Origin: Lycium barbarum
Taxonomy: Eukaryota > Streptophyta > Magnoliopsida > Solanales > Solanaceae
DNA: 64,000 nt
Assembly: GCF_019175385.1 (NCBI RefSeq)
Contig: NC_083348.1
Location: forward strand, 47,390,950-47,454,949
Direction: 5' to 3'
Below, piece by piece: positions 35,214 to 48,322 of this stretch. The notes beneath the pieces are model-generated. The model did not search any database. It saw only the letters and a program-made list of their open reading frames with translations, and had not been told where the DNA came from. A program made the translations under genes and the position numbers. How positions within the stretch are numbered: position 1 is the first letter of the stretch; the number at the start of each line of letters is the position of its first letter.

Positions 35214-36242
35214 TCATGCATAGTAGCTTTTGATCACGTATGGGTTGATTGGCTTCGACCACTCTTGTCCGTCCATTTCTACCAATACTACCGCTCCTCC
35301 GGAGAGTACTTTGCCGACCACATAAAGACCTTGCCAGTTGGGAGAAAACTTCCCTTTGTATTCATCTTGATGTGGGAAAATTGTTTTGAGCACCGTTTGC
35401 CCAATTTGGAAGAGTCTAGTCCTGACTAGCTTGTTAAAGGCTCTTGCCATCTTTTGTCGGTACAGTTAATCGTGACATACGACAACCATCCTTTTCTCGT
35501 CATTTGGAGCCAATTCCTCACATTGATCTCAGACCCATTTAGCATTGTCCAATTCTGCTTCTTGAATGATTCTCAAAGAAGGTATCTCGACCTCGGTAGG
35601 CATAATTGCTTCAGTACTATAGACTAGCAGGTATGGAGTTGCTCCTGTTGAAGTTCCGGCCGTAGTACGGTATCCCAGTAAAGCATAAGGCAACTGCTCG
35701 TGCCAACCTTTATAATTATCAGTCATTTTTCTCAATATCCTCTTAATATTTTTGTTGGTTGCTTCTACGGCTTCGTTCATTTGTGGTCGGTAGGTTGTCG
35801 AGTTTCGGTGAGTGATCTTGAATTGCTCACAGATATCCTTCATCAGGTGGCTATTTAGATTTGCTCCATTGTCTGTTATGATGGACTCGGGTATACCAAA
35901 CCAGCATATGATGTTGTTTCGTACGAAGTTAGCTACCACTTTCTTTGTTACTGACTTGTGAGACGTTGCTTCCACCCACTTGGTGAAGTCGTCAATGGCA
36001 ACTAAAATGAATCGGTGGCCATTTTAAGCTGCGAGTTCAATGGGTCCAATAACATCCATTCCCCAAGCAACGAAAGTCCATGTTGAGCTCATAGCATTAA
36101 GCTCACTTGGAGGGACCATGATTAAATCACCGTGGATTTGGCTTTGATGGCATCTTTGCACATATTTGCAACAATCACTTTCCATGGTTATCCAATAGTA
36201 TCCAACTCGTAGAATCCTCTTTGCCAGTACAAATCCATTCAA
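35214..36242 (-). pseudogene. Tat-lineage integrase
   Basis: Three frames in order on the minus strand. First, 36242-36024 holds the zinc-binding part (GYYWITMESDCCKYVQRC, with the last Cys replaced by Ser) and WGMDVIG (first catalytic D). Next, 35975-35529 holds ITDNGAN (second D) and EAVEATNKNIKRIL (E), then LPYALLGYRTT. Last, 35450-35214 is the C-terminal domain ending KPINPYVIKSYYA. Stops at about 36024 and 35528 break it. It has no chromodomain, unlike the Tekay elements nearby. It would insert element cDNA into the genome. Confidence 0.9.
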
Positions 36243-36413
36243 ATAGGGTCCACATGTCCCAGCATGTACTTCTTCTAGAAGTTTGGAGGCTTCACTGGAA
36301 TCTACACATCAAAGCAGACCTAAATCCGGCGTCTGCTTGTACAATATTTCCTTGTTTAGGAACAAGCCATTTGCCATTCTTCTGATGGTCTTCTTTTGTC
36401 CATTTGTAATTCC

Positions 36414-37236
36414 TTAAGGATATTCCCGTCTTTCCAAATACATTTTGATGTCGTTGTACCATGGCTTGCCATCTGGCTCAGCTTCCACGTGGCAACAGTG
36501 GGAATGCTTCTCTTTCAAGCTTATGCTTAATGGGTTGATGTGACTGCTTTCAGGATGTTGGATCATTGATGCTATTGTGGCCCGGGTGTCGGCAAATTCA
36601 TTCTGATCCCTCGGCGTATATCGAAATTCGATCTTTCTGAATTTCTTGCACAATATTTGTGCCAAGTTCACATATGGCAAGATCTTTTCATTCTTGGTGG
36701 CCCATTCGCCTTGCACTTCATGAATCAGCAAGTTAGAATCTCCGATGACAGTAATTCATCGATGTTCGTATCCTGTGCCATTCGGAGACCTAGAATGCAG
36801 GCCTTGTATTCAGCCATATTGTTAGTACAACGGAATTTGAGGTTTACAGCCATGGGGTAGTATTGCCCATTTTTTGATGTCAGAACCGCTCCGATTCTAG
36901 ACCCCTTGTATTCACTGCTCCGCCGAAAAACAGTTTCCAGCCAGTATAGGATTCTGTTGGTCCTTCTTCTATGGCCAACACCCTTTCGTCTGGGAAATAG
37001 GTGCGAAGTGGGTCGAGCTCTTCATCTACTGGGCTTGCAGCTAGTAAGTCAGCCAAAGCCTGTCCTTTAACGACTTTCTGGGCTATGTACACGATGTCAA
37101 ATTCACTTAACAGCATATGCCATTTAGCCAACTTCCCAATGGGCATGGGCTGGCGGAATATGTACCTCAACGGGTCCATCTTGGATATAAGGTGAGTGGT
37201 GTAGGAAGACAAATAACGTCTCAATTTCTGAGCCAC
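36414..37236 (-). pseudogene. Tat-lineage RNase H plus second (aRNH) RNase H
   Basis: 37236-36880 carries the end of the first RNase H region (LSEFDIVYIAQKVVKGQALADLLA). It then continues into a second RNase H-like domain starting WKLFFGGAVN (usually DGA), followed in another frame by NNMAEYKACILGL (E region, about 36800) and 36731-36414 with RYTPRDQNEFADTRAT. A duplicated, archaeal-type RNase H behind the gypsy RNase H is the defining trait of Tat/Ogre elements. Frameshifts near 36880 and 36740 make it inactive. Confidence 0.85.
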
Positions 37237-37239
37237 CTA

Positions 37240-38028
37240 AGTTAGAGCAAAGCAGGTTTTCTCCACTAGCGTGTATCCTGCCTCACAAGCTGTGAACTTC
37301 TTGCTCAGATAGTAAATGGCACATTCTTTTTTTCCCTTTTTTATCATGTTGCCCTAACATGCAACTGAAGGCCTTTTCAGCAACTGACAAGTATAACAAC
37401 AATGGGCTCCCGAGCCTTGGTGGTACCAAGACTGGAAGGTTGGACAGGTATCTCTTGATAGTGTCGAATGCCTCTTGGCACTCCTCTATCCATTTTGTAG
37501 GAGCGTCCTTTTGTCAAAGCTTGAGGATGGGATCCACAATGATGGTGGATTGGGCTATGAATTGTCCAAAGTAGTTCAACCTTCCCAGGAGACTCATGAC
37601 TTCTTTCTTAGTTTAGGGAAGAGGTAATTCTTGGATTGCTTTGATCTTTGTTGGGTCTAGCTCTATGCCTCTTAGACTGATATGAACCCCAGTAATTGTT
37701 TGGCCGATACTCCGAACACACATTTGGCCGGGTTCAATTTCAAGTTAAACTTTCGGAGCCTATCGAAAAATTTCCTCAATTGTGTCGTATGCTCTGAACT
37801 TTCCCTTTACTTGATAATGACATCGTCCACATAGACTTCAATTTCTCTATGGATCATGTTGTGGAAAATGTTAGTCATCGCTATCATGTATGCTGCGCCG
37901 GCATTCTTGAGGACAAAAGGCATTACCCTGTAATGGTACACTCCCCATGGAGTGATGAAGGTTGTTTTTGAGAATGACCTGATCAATCGGGGGGTCAAGT
38001 TTGAACGTGAAAGGATAAGTGTAAACAC
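37240..38028 (-). pseudogene. Tat-lineage RT, 5' part deleted
   Basis: Reads KTTFITPWGVYHYRVMPF, then the catalytic YVDDVI at about 37815, a stop just after, then the thumb/connection region with LLGRLNYFGQFIA near 37570. The N-terminal half of RT (fingers, first Asp) and the whole protease are missing. Upstream the frame runs into an unrelated N-terminal ORF (38371-38000), so a deletion has fused gag-like and RT sequence. Confidence 0.85.
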
Positions 38029-38371
38029 TCAAATATCCTTCCACGAAGGTGGTAATGTCATCGTTCGGACTCACAGCGACGATCTCTGAAAGACGGGACC
38101 AACCACAGTCGGTTCGAACTCTTGGTAGGTTTGTCACCTTGATCGAGGAGGGGTAATATCGGACATCAAATCCCATATCGAATTTTTTCACCACTATCTC
38201 TACATGGTACTCGATGTCAAAGTGAAAATTCGCGGGCAGAATATCTTGTGGCTGAGGCTCGAAGGGTTCGATCCGAGCATCAACCCCGGTGCTAGTACTG
38301 ATGTCGGTCGTCGAAGGAGAAAAGGTAGCCGGTAAGGTGTTCTTAGAAGAAAATTGGGAGTTCGTTGCCAT
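38000..38371 (-). pseudogene. gag-like ORF (Transposase_28 type) fused to RT remnant
   Basis: The ORF 38371-37871 starts MATNSQF, has a DILPANFHF block and ends in GYLSVYTYPFTFKL before running out of frame into RT sequence. The block aligns by eye with the ORF at 39967-39605 (DILPDGFKY, GYSLMYTYPFAIGYSFPIP). That pattern is what I know as the putative gypsy-type transposon domain (Pfam Transposase_28, PF04195), found in first ORFs of plant Tat-like elements. The assignment is tentative. It is truncated after about 125 residues. Confidence 0.55.
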
Positions 38372-39082
38372 TTCTAAAGATTTAAAGGTGATGTATGAAG
38401 ATTTGAAGAAAATTATGAAGGTTTGAAGAAAATTATGAAGATTTGGAAGCTACCGATGCAGATTTGAAGATTCTGGCGAAGGATTGGATGTTTCAAATGA
38501 AGGTGAAAAGCAAGGCAAGGACGAAAAACAAGGGGTGATTTTTCAAGCTGTAAATAGTAAAAATGAAGGAAAACAGACTATTTATAGGCGGGAGTAATTA
38601 TGTCGAAACGCATCGATCAGAGAACTAAGAAGGCGCCCAATCGGGATGTAACACGTGTTTGAAGTCAGACGGACGTGATGTTAAAAGACGTTTTGTTTTC
38701 CCGCCAGTTTCAACACGTACAAAAGAAGATTTCACCAAGATCAACATTCCGATACTCGAACATAAAGAAAAAATTCATACACAAAGGTCCAATTTGATTC
38801 GGACTAAACTAAAAAAGGATATAAGCATTCATAACCCGAAAGGGTCCCATTCGATTCAAGTAAAACTTCTATACATTGGTAGGAATGCTACTACTTCGGT
38901 CATAATAACCGTACAAAACATGGCTAAGCGTATGGTCCTAAAAAAAATGAGGAAAAGTTAATCCGACGACCCGAAGGTTAAGAATTTTGATTTATATCCT
39001 TGGATGCTCTTGCAGGTTCATACTTCAGCTAAATGGCTTCAGCTCCATATTTTGGCCTGATCGAGTTGCCACTGGGACTGCC
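38372..39082. other. Non-coding stretch, probably Tat 5' leader remnants
   Basis: A (ATGAAGATTTG)-like short tandem repeat lies at about 38394-38445. Beyond it nothing is supported. The + strand ORF at 38659-38961 has no recognisable domain and is treated as chance. Confidence 0.4.
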
Positions 39083-40115
39083 CTATATGGCAACATTGAC
39101 CTTGACTGGCGGTTCACCGTCATCAAGAATGACTACGAGAGCTTGGTTCCCTCGAAGAACTTCCCTTTTAGCCCTCGAAAGCAGGCGACGAGATCTGATC
39201 CGGGAGCTAATACCCATGGAGGTAATTGGGAAGGCCGGGACATTCTTTTGTTTTGATATTCTGCTCAAAGGAACAAAATTTGCAATGCCGTCATCTTTAG
39301 TATTCTTCATCGAGAAGAGTCTCTTCATTGAAAGACCTAAAAACAGGGGTTCTAACGTAAGACACACAACGGATAAACAGTACGAGTATAAATACAAATG
39401 TCAGAAGCTTACCACGATTCTTCCCTCTCCACCATTCGGAGGAGATACTTCTCCAATTATGAGTCAGGTCGCGAGAAACATCTAGAAAAGCAACAACCTA
39501 ATAAAAAGTTCTAATTATAAGCTTCGGTTCGACAGAAATCGGAGTGGGATTCCACGCTTCGGGGGAAGGCTCGGTTAAAGAACGATGGAGTTGGTTTGTC
39601 CGAATCATAACAAATCAGTGTAACCATCCCCTGTCATAATCATCATCGGGTTCAAATAGTCGAGGGTAAAAGAAACTCCGGCTATGTTTGCCAGAAGGAT
39701 GATACAATACACCAATCTCCAAACTTGTAGAGCAACTTGCCCTACACAAATCCGATAACGGCCGCAAAAGTCCTCTATTACCTGAGGAATGGGAAAGGAG
39801 TAGCCGATTGCGAAAGGGTATGTATACATAAGGGAATAACCTAGGATATGGTGGTCGATTGTCACCCCACAGCCAACTGGAACAATGACAATATCGACAC
39901 CTAAGTTGTAGTCACTTCGAACCTTGGGGATGGTGGCAGCGTCGACGAACGATTCAAAACTTTCCACGGATTCAAGATGGTTTGAAACCTTGCAATCACT
40001 TTGATACTTGAAACCATCAGGGAGAATATCAGCAGCAGATCTCGCGGGTTAGGAATACTTGCTGCTTTCCAGATTGTTGGTGAGCCCACACATTTGTTCG
40101 TGGGTTTTCATTGAG
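39083..40115 (-). pseudogene. Second gag-like (Transposase_28 type) ORF copy
   Basis: Begins near 40115 with MKTHEQMCG and has an early stop. It then shows DILPDGFKYQSDCKV, the PKVRSDYNLGVDIVIVPVG block and YTYPFAIGYSFPIPQVIEDF (39967-39605), and a possible continuation, FSMKNTKDDGIANFVPL, in 39397-39083. It is longer than the copy at 38000-38371 and ends without reaching protease or RT. Two diverged copies in the same orientation suggest either a tandem remnant or two elements collapsed by deletion. Confidence 0.5.
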
Positions 40116-40124
40116 TCAATTATT

Positions 40125-40769
40125 ACTCCTTAGTAGTTTCGGGCTGTGTCCTGAGTTAGTTTGTTTTTCTTAGAAGCTCCATAGACAAGTTTCATACTGT
40201 GGGTAGATGCTGAAGTCTCCTATGACTTTTGAGGTGTTTGCCACATTCATAACTATTGGTTTATATGGACTGAGTTTGGTGGTTCAGACATATTGATGTT
40301 CGAAGTATCGTTCGTTAAACCGAAGAGACGCCAGAGACCGAAGAGACTCCGACCAACTTATGTGAAGAATCCATAATGAGCCGGATTTCTAGCCGCCAGT
40401 TACGCCCTCCGCGTAGATGCCGCCTTTAGTTAGGGTTTATTTCGGGCTTTTTAGGGTTTAGGAGAAGGCCCACTGTTGTAACTATAAAATGGGGATGAAA
40501 CCCTCATATTATACCAACTTGAAGAATACGCATACATACACTTATTCTTACTTTGTAATATTCATCAAAAAAGTATAAGCGCTCGTAATTGGCTCGGGTT
40601 CACAGTTCAACAAATCAAAGTTGGACCCATAATCCAGAGAAGATATATACGAGTACAGGCTATCATTCTCTTTGTTTTACTCAATCAATTGTTATTTCTA
40701 TTTTCCTTATATTGACAACTAATCAAACCACATATCTTTTAAACCGCGTACAAATTCAATAGTTACCTT
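40125..40769 (+). other. Promoter-like, LTR-like block of uncertain origin
   Basis: TTGTAACTATAAAATGGGG (about 40472-40490) looks like a TATA box in + orientation, followed by a T-rich leader. The block ends where the TGTTGACACC of the next LTR begins. It may be part of an LTR or leader of a separate Tat element, but no TSD or partner copy was found. Confidence 0.35.
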
Positions 40770-43287
40770 TGTTGACACCTAATTTTTTACCTTCCATAAT
40801 TTATTTTAATTACTTAGAGTCCTTGGATGGCAAAAAAGATGAATCATGCATTTTAGAGGTCAAAATAATTTTATAAAATTGCTTAGGTCAATATTTTACT
40901 TCTTTAAATTGATAAAACAATTTATATGATATTATAAGTCATTTAGGTATTAAGTGGTACATTTTATGACATTTATGAGATTTGTTAGATTTAATCAACG
41001 AAAAGAAATTTTTAAACAATTATTTATTTAATTGTTTAAATTGTCAAAAACCAAATTAGCAAATACATTATTCCCTTTAATCCAAGGAGTTCTAGTAATT
41101 AAAATAATTGGCCATTTTACCCCTTAACCTTTAATTTTGTGTAATCGAATAATTTGTTAAGATTATTCATAATTGTCTATAAATGTTTAATTAGGCTAGT
41201 TAATCAATTAGAGGAGCATTATTGTAAAATTGGGTTTTAATGATTTAATTATTTACATTATGGCCACAATGGAATTAGCCAATTCATGGTTAAAGCAATT
41301 GGGGTCAATTTTGCAAAAAATAGCCTTTTTATGGCCTTAATTGAAATTATTTGTCTCAAATTAATTAAGGTCATTAATGTAATTGAACTTTAATTGACTA
41401 ATTAAGCTAAAAAAATGGCCATACTTTCAACAACCAATTAATATTGAAACCAATTAAGGTTAAATTTGCAAATTGAGCCTACTTACACAATTAGTCGTAC
41501 ATTTAAATTAATTCAAAGGCTAATTATGTCTTAATTACTATAATATGATCAATAATTGATATTTCAGCATTTTTCATTAATTTAATTTACCCATTTTACC
41601 CTTTATGAATGTATATACACGAATATATATCCATAGTATCCACGCAAAAGGCCTCATATTCATTCTTTTTTACGTTGGACCGAGTCCAGCCCAAATGGGC
41701 ACGACCCGGCCCAGTTCCGCATCTGATAAGGGGATACACCCCTTTTTTAATTTCATGCCAAACGACCCCTATCCTCTCTCTTTCCCTTTCATCGCAAACC
41801 CTAAGCCGCCGCCTACACTCTCCCTTTCTCTCTCGTCTAAAAATGGTAAAATCATAGAGAAGGCAGAGGATACGCAGCTTTTGCAGAGTCATTTGCATGA
41901 AACAATTAATGTTTAGCTTCGTTCTTCACTCAAATTCATCCAAACATAGCCGTAATCACCTTGTCTTTTACTTTTCCCTTTTGTTTTCAGAATCAAAACA
42001 CGTTTTTTGCATTTTTGGTGTTTATTTGTGACTGTACGCACTCAATTCTTATTGGTTCATAAGGGTTTGGTTCGGATTGACCTAAAATGGGTCAGATCTG
42101 ATCCTATAAGTTTGTTGTCTTTAGATCTTGGTCGTTGATTTCATGTATTGAAGGTTTAATTCTCAAAATAGTGTTTGTACCACATAATTTTATCCTTTGA
42201 ATGAATTTTGGGGTTCTATAAATAGAACCCCAACCCTCACTATTTCACAAGTTTTGACAACCTCAAGAGGGTAGAATTTTGAATTTAAGCTTCTCAGTAT
42301 AAAAGTTTCAAAACTTTGACCTTAAAGTTGGAGTTTCTCTTAGTTCTAAAAATTATTCTCTTTTGTTTTGTGTTTTGTGTGACTGAGTTTCGAAATTGGA
42401 AGCACAAGGCTCCAAGGTCCATTCTTTTCTCGGTTGTGCATACAAAAGGTAATTCTTTATCATTTTGTTTCCCTCATTTAGATTTTTCTTAGTATGATGT
42501 TAAACTAGCTAGTCTGTTTGGGTCTTGCTTAGTCTAAGTACTTGCTAATGCTGGTTTATATTGTTAAATGATGTCCTGTTTAGTTATATGCTTAGTTTAT
42601 GACTTACTTAAGTAGATGGTGTAACCAACTTGAATATCAATGTTGAAACCTGCTTAATATGGGTGGATTAGTCTTCACAGTAGGTTGTTTTAATTAGATG
42701 ATCTTCATGCTTCAACTTAGGCTACGAAATAATGTGGTTGATGTATCTTGAACTGTTTTTTTCATCCTAAATGATCTCATTCACACAAAGTAAGATAAAA
42801 CTAGGACTAACTAATAGTTTTTCTCAACCAATTTGCAATTAGAAATGGAGTTTGATTCAGTTTGGCTTTTTGGTTAATAGTGACTCAACTTGTTGGTTAA
42901 TTAGTAGTTAAAGCTTATGTGGTCATGGCTCCACCTAGTTTAAACTAGAATATGTTTTAAACTGCTTAGATCTTTTTAGTAATCTTAAAACTAATGTGAT
43001 TAGAGACCTAAATATGGACCTAGTTTGGTTTGTTTGCCTTAAAATATGGTATTCACAAACCTATCTTGATGTGGCTCAGATTACAAGTCCAATATCTTGA
43101 AACTTCTAAGCTCTAAAGGATTTGTTAGAACTGGAAAGAATGGGTAAACCTTTTAGGATGAGGTCTAATTTGAAGTTGATTGAAATGAATCTGATTGGTT
43201 TTGCTAACTAGCAAGGTAGTTGTTAGGTCTTCACCTGATTAGTGGCTACCTTAAGGATTGAAAGATGTAAAAATGAGAGAGAAATAG
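40770..43287 (+). mobile_element. Tat/Ogre-type LTR in opposite orientation (5' part)
   Basis: Starts TGTTGACACCTAATTTTTT and is AT rich for about 0.8 kb. It then carries a C-rich leader near 41680-41840 and a TATA box inside GGGGTTCTATAAATAGAACC (42208-42227), part of a 22-bp near-palindrome. A candidate splice donor AAAAGGTAATTC lies at about 42445. It is the diverged counterpart of the minus-strand LTR starting at 33676. Element D interrupts it at 43288, and the remainder lies outside the window. ORFs at 41596-41916 on both strands overlap each other and are not genes. Confidence 0.65.
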
Positions 43288-43878
43288 TGTCACAACCCAA
43301 CCCGCCATGACTGGCACCGACACTGACTCCTAATGGGTGAACCAATTCGTAAACAATCTACCCATTCAAGTCTATTTTTATAGTAACCATTTCAATCAGG
43401 TATTAACCATTTAAGCACAAGATAATCAAAATTAAGTCATGCCATAAAATAATGAAGTAAAAGCAGAAGTCATAACTATTACAAATCCAAAAATCCAAAA
43501 GTCATCGTACAAGGACTCTAATCTAAAACATGTCTGAGGAATGTAATCTATCTAAATAAATAACCAACAATGTCCGGAATAGAAATAGACATCATAAAAG
43601 AAAATCTTCGGGTGGCTTGGCATGGATAGAAGCTCACCCTAAATCTGTCAGCAACGACCTCAAAGCTAGTTATGAGGTCGGGTAGCAGTCTCTGGATCAC
43701 AATCTTCACTCAAAAGAATGCAGCAAGATAGTATCAGTACAAACATTATGTACAAGTAGATATCATAGGCCGACTAAGATTAGTATCATGCATACATTAT
43801 AAAATCAATAAAATAGACAAGCCATCCAACAACACAAACTTAGATAACTCAATCAACAAGACAACCAAGGATGTTAAC

Positions 43879-45962
43879 TGTCACGACCCAATCCGATGAG
43901 TCGTGACGAGCGTTTGACCTCTAGCGACCAAACACCCCTATACTCATATCTGAATCTTACTAAACATCATGGGCCCATAATGGCATAAACTGATCTCAAA
44001 AAAGGGAAACATTAGAACTCTGTATATAAACACAACATGCTAAAGAACAGTGTAAGCCAGCTAGGCTGCTACATATACTGTACACAAAAGAATAGAAGCC
44101 GACAAGGCTACATCATCTGACTAGTACATACAATTGTCTATAGACCTCTATTGGAATGAAAGATGTAGAAAGGAAGGGACAGGGCCCCGTCATACCCAAC
44201 TATATACATCTCAAAAGGGTGGCATACCAAAACTGACTGCAGCTCCGGATCACTGCTAGATCTAGAGGTCCTACTGAACTGGACCACTTGTCTGTCTACT
44301 TGTACCTGCGGGCATGAACACAAGCCCCCAAGCAACGGGGAGCCAGTACGGATAATTTACTGAGTATGTAAGGCATAAGAACAACATACATATATAAGAA
44401 TCATGAATAAGATCTGAACTCATAACTGAAATGACTATTTGTATGTACTTGTATGAACTAGTATCTGCCTGTATCTGCATAAATCTGTGTAACTAACAAT
44501 GCCACTGTGGGCGCATAATATGCATGCTCATGCCTATCAATGAAGGTCATACATCTATATATATGTGCGTGTATAACGCCTGATATATGTGCGTGTATAA
44601 CGCCTGTGAAGCCTCTATGGCATCTCATCATATCATATCGGCTCCTCTGCGGCCATAAACGATATCATCAATATCATCATCATAGTAGTAATTCGTATAT
44701 AACGCCTATATCTCTTCTCATACTTTACATATCTCTAATATTAGCGTATATAATGCCTTCTGGTCACGGGTCAATGTGCATAAATATATAATCAATGTAA
44801 TGCATGATCAAACTGTATGCATAGAACTGGCTAGATAAGACTAGACCCATGAATAGAATGATCACTCATAAACTAGATACATGAATATCAAAGACTAAAG
44901 GACTTCTAATGCTTCTAAGAGTAGAGTAATATGGGAGCTCGCTTACTCGCTCGTTGGCTCAAATCACAGGACCATGCCAAAAGAAAGAAATGGTAGCCTT
45001 AACATACCTTGAGAGTATATCCAATCGTCCAACTTCTACCTCTGGAACTCGTAAATATACAATTAAGATAACATAGACATTCATTAGACTATTTACTTCA
45101 CTTACTAACCTCCTTTAGATGCATAAAGAGCTTAGCGATTTGTAGAAAATATGTTCCTTGTAAGCTCAACAACCCTTCAACTTTACAATTGATCCAACAT
45201 CAACCACAATAGCAAAGACAACACTTATATATAAACATATACTCAAATTCATCCCCAATCATTTCTTAAAATAATCTCAAATCCCTACCTTGTCCTTAAA
45301 ATAACTAAAATTCTTGATAATCAACTTAAATATAAGGGTAGAAATCATTTACATACCTTGAGGGGTCTAAGACACCAAAGATCAACTTCAACTCCAACCC
45401 CCTAAGCTTCCCAACTTGAAGAAACCCTAGGAACAACCTTCTTCTTCACAAGCCCGGGTTCTACGGGGCTCAGATCTTACCAAATCTCCACTATTATGAT
45501 AGAAAATATTGGGAGAGAAAATATTAGGGTTTTTAAATTTGGAATGGAGGAAAATTAAAAATAAGGTCGTGATCCACATATTTATACTCGGAATTAAAAA
45601 GGCTACAGCGGTCCGGTTCGACGAGCGGGTCGACGGCCCGTCGACGTGTTGACGGTCCGTCGACCTGCGCCTGCAGATGCAAGGCTGTGGGACCTTGTCA
45701 ACACCACATGTCGATGGTCCATCGACCATGTCGATGACCCGTCGATGATGACTGGTGTCTGTAGATTTTCTCTGATTCAGTTTAGATCGAGTCGATTCGC
45801 TCAACTTCTAATCCTGTAAATTGCCAGGAATACCTGTTGGTACCCTTGTACATGGGGTAAGACACTTTCTATCTTCAAAACTCGGGCTCGGGTCTCTATT
45901 CCTAAGGCATACTCAATTAGGAAACCATAGGTTCTACTACTACGAAAACGAGGGATGTAACA
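43879..45962 (-). mobile_element. Solo LTR S4 (S1 family) in the D LTR
   Basis: Minus strand, TGTTACATCCCTCGTTTTCG (45962) to GACTCATCGG...GTGACA (43879). The perfect TSD TTAAC is at 43874-43878 and 45963-45967. 2084 bp. Palindromes GTCGACGGCCCGTCGAC (about 45630-45646) and GACGGTCCGTCGAC lie upstream of GTATAAATATG (about 45580-45590, minus). CAGTAC hairpin at 44344-44362. No coding region. Confidence 0.93.
45600..45750 (-). promoter_or_regulatory. S4 palindrome cluster upstream of TATA
   Basis: Tandem GTCGAC(GG/AT)NCC-type palindromes end about 20 bp upstream of the TATA-like GTATAAATATG. Same arrangement as S1. Confidence 0.6.
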
Positions 45963-48322
45963 TTAACAATCAAGTCACCCAATGATATCAAGAATCAAAT
46001 TAGCAAAAACAACAACGGAGATAAGTCTACAAACAATAACCATATACATGCTGCACACACATGCTAACTGAAGTCATTGATCAGTAGTCATGACCTGCAG
46101 GGGACCCATGGTGTCCATGTACCACTCGTTCCTGATACTCATTGGACCCAAGCCATAAATCCTCAGCTCTGGAAAGGATCTCTGATGCGGATCCACATCA
46201 TGTACCACTCGTTTCTGGAATGAACCTCAGACCACGAGCTCATAATTGAGGTCACATCCTCACCCCCAGTCAAATGTGCCTTTTCATACATCTACATTAG
46301 TATTTCTTGTCCTCTTGTTTTCAATAATGGAATCATCATTTTGTATTGCGATTTCACCGAGAAGATCATATTAACTTCTCACCACACCAACATCAAACTG
46401 ATGGTTCAACACAATGAATACTGGCACGAAGCGCACACAATCACTCAATCAATCGCATATAGGAGTTCAACAACACACACATCATGTATGAAGACTAGAC
46501 ATGCTTTCTCCTATCAATTTCACAACACGTACAATCAACTAATCAATGTCTAAATCAAGTATACCGTAACCTGCCTCAAACGTAGAGCTGGAACAATGCA
46601 AATCACTCCGCTACTGCTTTTCCTTTCCGTAAAGCCTCGGAACGCTCAACATCTAGCAATTAGAATGCTCAATATGTTAAAATTACTCTAGTTACAAAAT
46701 CAATTCAAGATCACCCTTCCCTTTAGCCCCATTCCAATGGGTGAAAGATTTCTAGGTGTAATACAACCTAACAATTGCCTTAGCAACCACCAATCACCAA
46801 TTTATAAAGCTATTTAATCAAAACATCAATTACAAGCAGTTTCCATGGTCAAGCTACCATTTTTATGAAACCCTAAGTCTCAACTTACTTAGTTCATGAC
46901 TCTAATGGTTCAATTCTTGATTAAGAGGTGTTAACCCAGGCCATTAGATGATAAACACATGATAACAATCGTAACCCATCAATTATAGAAGGTCTATTTG
47001 TTTCTAAGGTTACTATTACTAATTCACCATTGGAGACCCATAAAAGGGATGATAATCATGAAGATGATAACGTAATGATTGAAAGAGATTGTTGATGTTA
47101 TATCCCATATTTTATACGTTCGGATATTCCAAGGTAGTCGTGGCAAAGTTAAGGGAATGACCATCTTCCAAATGTATTTCAATGTACAAGTTGGTTATAA
47201 ATATTATTTACGAACATTGGTAGTATGGAAATGTTGAGAAGAGACTAAGGGCAAAAAGGGAAATTCGCAAAATGGTTCATGGTAATATTGTGGAAGCCTA
47301 GGGGCAAAATGGTAATTTCACAAATATTCACGAAAATTCTTGAAATCTCCAAGCTGGCCGTGTGGCATGGATGGTATATGTCCTCAATTTTTATTAAATG
47401 GGGGGCTAATTATGAATAATAAAACTACATGGGCCAAAGCTTCCTTAAGAAGACACTTAGTCTTCTTTGACCACTTTAGGAAAATTCAAGAAAAAGGAAG
47501 AAAAGTCTAGAGAAAAAAAAAAGAAAGAAGGAGGGGCATGTGCCCCTCACATGCTTGTAAAGCCTATATATATATGAGAGAGGTTGTCATATTAATTCAA
47601 GAAATTGAACAAAAAAAAAAAAAAGAAAGATGAAGAGAGAGGAGAGCAAAGGGGTTTTGGCCATGGCCCCAAAAAGTTGGCCATGGAAAATTAATCAAGG
47701 AAAAATTATTTATTCAAGTATTCCGACCAATTGGGACGTCCTCGTTGACATGGAGTAGTTGTTGAAGCAAGAGAACCACCCGTTTGTGCAAGCTCAAGTC
47801 CTAGCCGAGAGTGGAGAAGATAAGTGGAAACAAGGTAAGGCTCAACCTCCTTTTACATGTATGGATGATTATGCATGTTGTTGTATGTGGAAAAGGATGG
47901 AATTCATGAAATATGTATGTGTGGGGTGGTGGCCGAATAGAAGTAGTGTTGTGGAGGTGTGATGAATTGATTTTATTTTGGTAGTTTGATTGTTGTGTTG
48001 TGAAATCCATAATGAGAAATGAATAAAAACCATGAATTTGGTGTGTTGAGGTGTTGAGCCGTGTGGGGTGTGTTGTTGGCCGTGCATATGTAATGTTATA
48101 TAGGAAGAATGGATTAATTTTATGTAGTATGTTGGGTGTTGTTGTAATGTATAGGAATGAATGAAAGTTCATGGAAATATGTGTAGTGTTGTGGCCGAGA
48201 ATGGTGATGTTTTGGTAAGCTATGATAAATCGATTTCATTTGATATTCTAATTGATGTCGTTAAGGATTCCATGATGAAAAATAAGGACTTAATATGGTT
48301 AGAAATGGAGTAGTGTATGAAT

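Noticed and set aside
39033..39485. 150-residue + strand ORF
   Set aside because: It is antisense to the gag-like Tat ORF, overlaps other frames and has no family resemblance.
41596..41916. Overlapping ORFs on both strands of about 100 residues
   Set aside because: Three frames overlap in a C-rich LTR leader. No domain or codon pattern.
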